Positions 7,490 to 11,269 of a stretch of DNA of 11,269 nucleotides are shown one piece after another. Under the pieces are notes generated by a model, which saw only the letters and a list, made by a program, of their open reading frames with translations, did not search any database and was not told where the DNA came from. This stretch comes from Nitrospira sp. UBA2083. GTDB taxonomy: Bacteria > Nitrospirota > Nitrospiria > Nitrospirales > Nitrospiraceae. Made by a program: the position numbers and the translations under genes. Where the stretch lies: NCBI GenBank assembly GCA_002331625.1, contig DCZN01000107.1, positions 295 to 11,563 of the forward strand, read 5' to 3'. How positions within the stretch are numbered: position 1 is the first letter of the stretch; each line of letters starts with the position of its first letter.

Positions 7490-8340
7490 CGCGATCTGTC
7501 TTCGTTCTTGTTGGACTGATCTCTATCCTTAGCCTCCTTGCTGACCTCTCGCCCCCAGCCCGAAGCCAAGTCACTCCCGATCTCCCACTCAGCGGTCCAC
7601 AGCCGACGACGGTGCTGGTCCGGGTCGTCGCCCATGGAGCCATGGTATTAGGTCGTGAGGTCGGTGGGGCTCGCATCACCATTACCGACGTCGCAACCGG
7701 TCGGATTCTGGCCACGGGTCTGCAGCAGGGCGAGGCAGGCGATCAGAACCAGATCATGCGCACACCCCACATGATGGAAGAGCCGATCTACAGCTCTCGG
7801 CCTTCCGCTGCATTCACCACGACGTTACAACTCCAGAGACCAACCATGGTGGAAATCTTGGCCGAGGGCCCCTTGTCTTATCCCCATGCGCTGCAGAAAA
7901 CGAGTCAGAGGCTCTTCCTCATCCCTGGGCAGGACCTCACACATGACGGCATTGTGCTGCACTTGTATGGATACCTTGTTCAGATCGAGAAACCGAAAGC
8001 ACGTGAACCATTGATCGCGAAAGACGACGTGAAGCTGAGAGCATCGGTCAGAACCTTATCCGGCTCCTTGGTCCGCCCACATGGAGATTGGGACTCGCGG
8101 AAGATCCGAATCTATGGGGAAGTTCTGATCGGTGACCGGATTATTGAACGGCTTCAGATGTTCTACGATGAAGGGAGCCGCACATTCGAAGCCCCGTTCT
8201 TCGTGCCGACGTCGACAGGGGGTTCAGACAGGATAACGTTGCGAGTGATAGCCACAGATCTCTCGACCGGCAACTCAGGAATAGACCAGGCCGATTATCC
8301 GATGTTGAGCGAGCGGCTACCTACCAAACTGACTCCGTAG
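7486..8340 (+). CDS. Predicted secreted beta-rich protein of unknown function
   Basis: I cannot name a function for this 284-residue protein. It starts with a signal-peptide-like segment: Arg3, a hydrophobic core at about 5-19, and a likely cleavage near residue 27 (PPARS before Gln28). It should therefore be periplasmic or otherwise exported. The first half (about 40-160) has alternating strand-like segments, including VLVRVVAHGAMV and ARITITDVATGRIL, reminiscent of carboxypeptidase-regulatory or Ig-like beta sandwiches. The second half (about 175-284) also looks like a beta sandwich, with KIRIYGEVLIGDRII and ITLRVIATDLSTG. No catalytic motif, lipobox or Cys is visible. Its ATG overlaps the metG stop (ATGA), with AAGGTG just upstream as a possible ribosome binding site, so it is probably translated together with metG. 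Nothing suggests a direct role in aminoacylation; the linkage may be only transcriptional. Confidence 0.85.
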   Translation: MTRSVFVLVGLISILSLLADLSPPARSQVTPDLPLSGPQPTTVLVRVVAHGAMVLGREVGGARITITDVATGRILATGLQQGEAGDQNQIMRTPHMMEEPIYSSRPSAAFTTTLQLQRPTMVEILAEGPLSYPHALQKTSQRLFLIPGQDLTHDGIVLHLYGYLVQIEKPKAREPLIAKDDVKLRASVRTLSGSLVRPHGDWDSRKIRIYGEVLIGDRIIERLQMFYDEGSRTFEAPFFVPTSTGGSDRITLRVIATDLSTGNSGIDQADYPMLSERLPTKLTP

Positions 8341-8625
8341 AGTATACTTTTCTGATATCGGTTTCCTGCGAATACGATGGGTTGATCCTCTCACTCGCAC
8401 CGCATCGCCGGTTTCTCCACCGATTTCTGCTTGGTTTTTGTCAGCATAGATGCACTAACACCCGTTGGTTCTCGTTGCTGATCAACGGAAACAGGAGATC
8501 CTCCCTTGGGCAATCGATCAGTAACGGCTTCGGATCCGTGCAGATTTAATCAACAACCCCTTTTTGCCGATAGAACACCACTGGACTGTCAGCGCCCATC
8601 GGCCAATCCGTGGGAAAACCGCACC
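8341..8625 (+). other. Leader region upstream of the GTPase-roadblock gene
   Basis: These 285 bases have no convincing independent gene. They hold a TATACT sequence (8343-8348) without a matching -35 box, and a 6-bp inverted repeat (CCGTTG 8462-8467 with CAACGG 8483-8488, 15-base loop). Just after it comes a good AGGAG (8493-8497), eight bases before an in-frame TTG at 8506. Whether translation begins at that TTG or at the ATG at 8626 decides whether the last 120 bases are leader or coding. No clear intrinsic terminator for the metG run is visible here. Confidence 0.5.
8493..8497 (+). promoter_or_regulatory. Shine-Dalgarno-like AGGAG before an in-frame TTG
   Basis: AGGAG is followed after eight bases by TTG at 8506, in frame with the GTPase-roadblock gene and open through to its stop. 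It is the best ribosome binding site near this gene. It would give a 490-residue product with 40 extra N-terminal residues that resemble no known domain. The alternative start at 8626 has only a weak GGGA about 11 bases upstream, but coincides with the beginning of the receiver-like fold. Confidence 0.4.
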
Positions 8626-9978
8626 ATGGAACCACTCTATTTATCCACAGAAGGAATGCCGGACGCCGAGCAGATGCTGCTCTCGATGATTTTCTCATTC
8701 GCCAGCGACCAGCTGAGTCGAACATGGGCCGTCAAGCACGGCGGCGACAGTCATGTCGTCATTTACGACTTCACAAATCCCCAGGCCCGTTCGGCGTGGG
8801 AACGGAACCGAACATCGACACATCCCGTACCTGTCGTGCTGTCGGAAGATCCCTTTCCAAACTTTCAGTGGGTCCTCCAAAAGCCTGTCAGGACACAACA
8901 TCTTATTCCGTTCTTGAATCAACTGTCGGACTGGATGGCGAGCGAGGGTTTGCACCAATCAGACACCTGCCCTAACTCTCGAACTGGGGAAACCACCCTC
9001 AGCACAGTGAAGAAACGGCTGGCGACACTTTCTTCAAGGCGATTTTCTAAGGTGGGCAACCATCAAGACATGAAGTTGATCATTTCCGGCAGCCTGGCCG
9101 CGGGCAAATCGACTGCCATTCGTGCCATCAGTGACGTCCCATCAATCAACACCCACGCGCCCACCACAGCGACGATTGACTATGGCGAATTGGCGGTCCC
9201 AGATGGGACAACCCTCCGCCTTTTCGGCATCGGCGGCCAACGGCGATTCGACTCGATGAGCAGAATCCTCGGCCATGGTGCCATAGGGCTCATGGTCCTT
9301 ATCGATAACCGCGTTGTGGATCCAATGTCCGAACTGGATCACTACACCACTCTTTTCTCGGATCTCATCAATGAAACGGCGATGGTGGTTGGTGTGACCC
9401 ACCGTGATCAAGCCCCCCAACCAGGGTTGAACCGGTACAAACAACACCTTGAAACATTCCACAAACCATGGGCTGTGCTCCCAGTCGACCCGCGAAGGAA
9501 ATCCGATATCGTCTTACTACTCGATGCGCTGGTGACGATGCTCGAACCGACGCGAGAATTCGGCATGGTCCTCGACCGAAGTTACACCGAAGTTTTTGAG
9601 CGGACACTCGAGAGTTACCTAGCTCAATGTGACGCACTGGATCTCGTCATCATCACGACATCAGATGGCCAATTGCGAGCTCAACGACAACGCGGCATCT
9701 TCAGCACGGAACAGACGGCCTTTATGGCGAATTCGCTGATGGCGTCGGGCGATACGCTGCTACGCAACCTCAATCTCGGTGTCTGCAACACAATCATTGC
9801 AGAATGCCCACAAGGCTATGCGCTGGTGACCTCCGTCGCTGATTCATTCATCCTGATGAGCATGACCAGATCAAAGAACGGACTTGACTCTCTGCTGACC
9901 GGAGCTCGGCAGACCGCCGAGGATATCACGCAGAGCCTCCCGGTTGGCCATATGTTCCCGGGTGCGTCATCGTGTTAG
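8626..9978 (+). CDS. Three-domain signalling protein: receiver-like domain, MglA/COG2229-type GTPase, roadblock/LC7 domain
   Basis: This protein has 450 residues from the ATG at 8626, or 490 if translation starts at the TTG at 8506. Residues 1-105 look like a shortened, degenerate receiver: VVIYDF with Asp48, VPVVLSED as a strand-4 equivalent, and LQKPVRTQHLI with Lys86-Pro87. After a polar linker comes a small GTPase (about 148-310). It has P-loop GSLAAGKST (155-163), a threonine-rich switch I region (TTATIDYG), GIGGQRRF (201-208) at the DxxGQ switch II position, and THRD (258-261) in place of NKxD. The Asp-to-Gly change in switch II and the THxD motif occur in the COG2229 'ATP/GTP-binding protein' group, as I recall it. 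The C-terminal part (about 320-440) has roadblock/LC7 character: LDLVIITTSDGQL, then helices, then GYALVTSVADSFILMSM. In other bacteria a roadblock protein (MglB) is the partner and GTPase activator of MglA. Here both are in one chain. A response regulator gene follows after 52 bases. No membrane segment is seen, so the protein should be cytoplasmic. Domain calls are by eye. Confidence 0.85.
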   Translation: MEPLYLSTEGMPDAEQMLLSMIFSFASDQLSRTWAVKHGGDSHVVIYDFTNPQARSAWERNRTSTHPVPVVLSEDPFPNFQWVLQKPVRTQHLIPFLNQLSDWMASEGLHQSDTCPNSRTGETTLSTVKKRLATLSSRRFSKVGNHQDMKLIISGSLAAGKSTAIRAISDVPSINTHAPTTATIDYGELAVPDGTTLRLFGIGGQRRFDSMSRILGHGAIGLMVLIDNRVVDPMSELDHYTTLFSDLINETAMVVGVTHRDQAPQPGLNRYKQHLETFHKPWAVLPVDPRRKSDIVLLLDALVTMLEPTREFGMVLDRSYTEVFERTLESYLAQCDALDLVIITTSDGQLRAQRQRGIFSTEQTAFMANSLMASGDTLLRNLNLGVCNTIIAECPQGYALVTSVADSFILMSMTRSKNGLDSLLTGARQTAEDITQSLPVGHMFPGASSC

Positions 9979-10016
9979 CAGTGGCGCAAATCAGAAGGAT
10001 GCCACGTAAAAATATC

Positions 10017-10021
10017 GGAGG
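10017..10021 (+). promoter_or_regulatory. Strong ribosome binding site of the response regulator gene
   Basis: GGAGG lies nine bases upstream of the ATG at 10031. It is the strongest Shine-Dalgarno match in the window, fixes the start, and suggests the response regulator is translated independently of the upstream GTPase gene even if it shares its transcript. Confidence 0.7.
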
Positions 10022-10030
10022 AATGCAGTT

Positions 10031-10651
10031 ATGAGCATTCTCATCGTTGATGATTCCCCGATGGATCGCAGTTTGGTCGAAGGTATTCTCCACAGGGCCG
10101 GATATTCCGATACGATCGGGGTCGAGTCTGCAGAGATTGCCTATCAATATTTTGAGGAAGAAGGGCTTCATCCGGAGAGATCCCCGATCGATCTGATCTT
10201 GATGGACATCATGATGCCGGGCATCAATGGACTTGAGGCCTGTCAATTGATCAAGGCAGACCCTCGATCAGCGGATATCCCGCTCGTCATGGTCACCGCC
10301 AATACCGATGCAGAAAGCCTACGACAGGCGTTTGCTGCCGGCGCCATCGACTACATTCGAAAACCCGTCTTAGCAGTTGAATTGATCGCCCGTGTCTGTA
10401 CCATCCTGACGATGAAGGCTGAAATGACGATGCGGAAACGACGCGAACGAGACCTTGAAGAGGCCATGCGAGAGCTGAAGGCCCTGCGTGGCTGCACACC
10501 GATCTGCGCATCATGTAAGCGGATCCAGGCTCCTGGTGGAAAATGGGAAACGCTCGAGGAGTTCGTGAGGGCCCATTCGGATCTCCGCGTAGATGGCACC
10601 CTCTGCCAGTATTGCCTCGAGGGATGGCGAAAGAACCAGGCGGCAGCATAG
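10031..10651 (+). CDS. Response regulator: receiver domain plus C-terminal Cys-x2-Cys/Cys-x2-Cys module
   Basis: The 206-residue protein has a complete receiver domain: acidic pair Asp7-Asp8, phospho-acceptor Asp59 in LILMDIMMPG, Thr89 in VMVTANTD, and Lys111-Pro112. It should therefore be phosphorylatable by a histidine kinase; none is encoded in the window. A charged, probably coiled-coil helix (about 131-153) leads to a small C-terminal module: LRGCTPICASCKRIQ with Cys155, Cys159 and Cys162, then GKWETLEEFVRAHSD, and finally CQYC (192-195). It is related to a widespread uncharacterised tail on receiver and PAS proteins, typically LRGLLPICAxCKKI ... HSxxxFSHGxCPxC, which I infer to bind metal. 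Here the FSHG part is replaced by RVDGT. There is no DNA-binding domain or GGDEF/EAL output, so it probably acts through protein contacts. It follows the GTPase-roadblock gene by 52 bases on the same strand. Confidence 0.92.
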   Translation: MSILIVDDSPMDRSLVEGILHRAGYSDTIGVESAEIAYQYFEEEGLHPERSPIDLILMDIMMPGINGLEACQLIKADPRSADIPLVMVTANTDAESLRQAFAAGAIDYIRKPVLAVELIARVCTILTMKAEMTMRKRRERDLEEAMRELKALRGCTPICASCKRIQAPGGKWETLEEFVRAHSDLRVDGTLCQYCLEGWRKNQAAA

Positions 10652-10778
10652 TCCTCTACCAGCCAACATCGCTTCGGTTTTAGTCTTCACTCCACCCTCA
10701 TACGTGTCGGCACGTCCTTGATGGACAAACCTTTGGGAAGACTTGCTGCGTCCGCTCACCCATGAGAAACTGTTCTTC

Positions 10779-11269
10779 GTGAGCACATTCGCCTCGTATG
10801 CCCATCTTCAAGCACGACTCCGTCTGGCTCTGGGTATTAATGCGCTCATTATCGCAGCAGAGTTTGTCGGCGGCTGGCTCCTCAATAGCATCGGACTCAT
10901 GAGCGACGCAGGCCACAACCTCGTCGATCAAGGGTCGCTCTTTCTTGCCCTCTATGCCCATCTCCTTACCGCACGCCCAGCCTCCGAGAGTCGAACCTTT
11001 GGCTACCATCGCGCCGGTATCATCGCAGCGTTTCTCAACAGTTTCATCTTGTTGTTGACCGCACTCGGCATTGCACTGGTCGGCGTAAAGCGCCTGCTGC
11101 TACCGGTTCCCGTCGATGGTGGCTGGGTGATGGCGGTTGCCGCCGTGAGTTTCATCGCCAACCTTGGGATCGCTCTTCTACTCCAACACGGCGCGAAAGA
11201 CGATCTGAACATTCGGAGCGCATTCTGGCACATGCTCGGAGATGCCTGGGTCTCGCTCGGCGTGATTGT
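10779..11269 (+). CDS. Cation diffusion facilitator (CDF) family metal efflux transporter, 3' end cut by window edge
   Basis: CDF proteins export Zn2+, Co2+ or related divalent cations across the inner membrane in exchange for protons. From the GTG at 10779, 163 codons are visible of a family usually around 300 residues. About five hydrophobic segments can be seen. The TM2 metal site is SDAGHNLVD (42-50, His46 and Asp50), and FGYHRAGIIAAFLNS (75-89) follows. The TM5 metal site is HMLGD (151-155, His151 and Asp155). The two HxxxD pairs point to a Zn-type CDF of the ZitB/CzcD group. Unlike many of these, neither the N-terminus nor the loop before TM5 is His-rich. The start is uncertain: no in-frame ATG exists between the upstream stop at 10719 and the conserved region. 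GTG 10779 has only a weak GAGA upstream, and TTG 10743 would add 12 residues. The gap of 127 bases from the response regulator leaves open whether it is a separate unit. Confidence 0.9.
   Translation, partial: MSTFASYAHLQARLRLALGINALIIAAEFVGGWLLNSIGLMSDAGHNLVDQGSLFLALYAHLLTARPASESRTFGYHRAGIIAAFLNSFILLLTALGIALVGVKRLLLPVPVDGGWVMAVAAVSFIANLGIALLLQHGAKDDLNIRSAFWHMLGDAWVSLGVI

Noticed and set aside
8343..8348. TATACT as a -10 box for the GTPase gene
   Set aside because: No -35-like hexamer at 16-18 bases upstream and no extended -10 TG, so the match alone is too weak.
8409..8439. Stem CGGT/ACCG followed by a T run as a terminator for the metG run
   Set aside because: The stem is only four base pairs and the five-T run starts 12 bases after it, so it does not fit an intrinsic terminator.
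9981..10005. GTGGC/GCCAC inverted repeat between the GTPase and response regulator genes as a terminator
   Set aside because: Five base pairs with a 15-base loop and no T run; it is likely chance.
10702..10715. Perfect ACGTG-TCGG-CACGT hairpin between the response regulator and CDF genes
   Set aside because: The stem is only five base pairs and no T run follows, so it is not a terminator. It could be a small operator, but a 14-base palindrome-like site alone is not evidence.

Overview
The window is an ordinary-looking stretch of a bacterial chromosome. It is moderately GC-rich by eye, densely coded, and has no insertion sequence, CRISPR array, tRNA or rRNA that I can recognise. Core housekeeping genes dominate. 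A Gram-negative-type bacterium is suggested by a secreted (periplasmic-type) protein, a DUF502 membrane protein, and a protein joining an MglA-like GTPase to a roadblock domain. The gene set and protein style remind me of Nitrospirota (Nitrospira-like), but that is inference and not proven by the sequence.

Left part (1-3569, minus strand): a three-gene run transcribed right to left. It encodes a DUF502 two-helix membrane protein, then GlmU (bifunctional UDP-GlcNAc synthesis), then GlmS (glucosamine-6-phosphate synthase, cut by the left window edge). GlmS and GlmU are two of the enzymes that make UDP-N-acetylglucosamine for peptidoglycan and lipopolysaccharide. GlmU carries a long, very basic C-terminal tail.

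Middle (3774-8340, plus strand): diverging from that run across a 204-base gap are tmk (dTMP kinase), holB (DNA polymerase III delta prime), metG (methionyl-tRNA synthetase with a fused tRNA-binding domain) and an unrecognised secreted protein. The genes are tightly packed: a 2-base gap for tmk-holB, 36 bases for holB-metG, and a 4-base ATGA overlap for metG and the secreted protein. They are probably co-transcribed.

Right part (8341-11269, plus strand): a 285-base leader region, then a three-part signalling protein: a degenerate receiver-like domain, a COG2229/MglA-type small GTPase, and a roadblock/LC7 domain. Next comes a response regulator whose receiver domain is followed by a Cys-x2-Cys ... 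Cys-x2-Cys module. The window ends inside a cation diffusion facilitator transporter. The GTPase-roadblock protein beside the receiver-CxxC protein is the most interesting part of the window. It may be a compact switch in which a GTPase, its usual roadblock partner and a phosphorylation-type receiver are packed into two adjacent genes.
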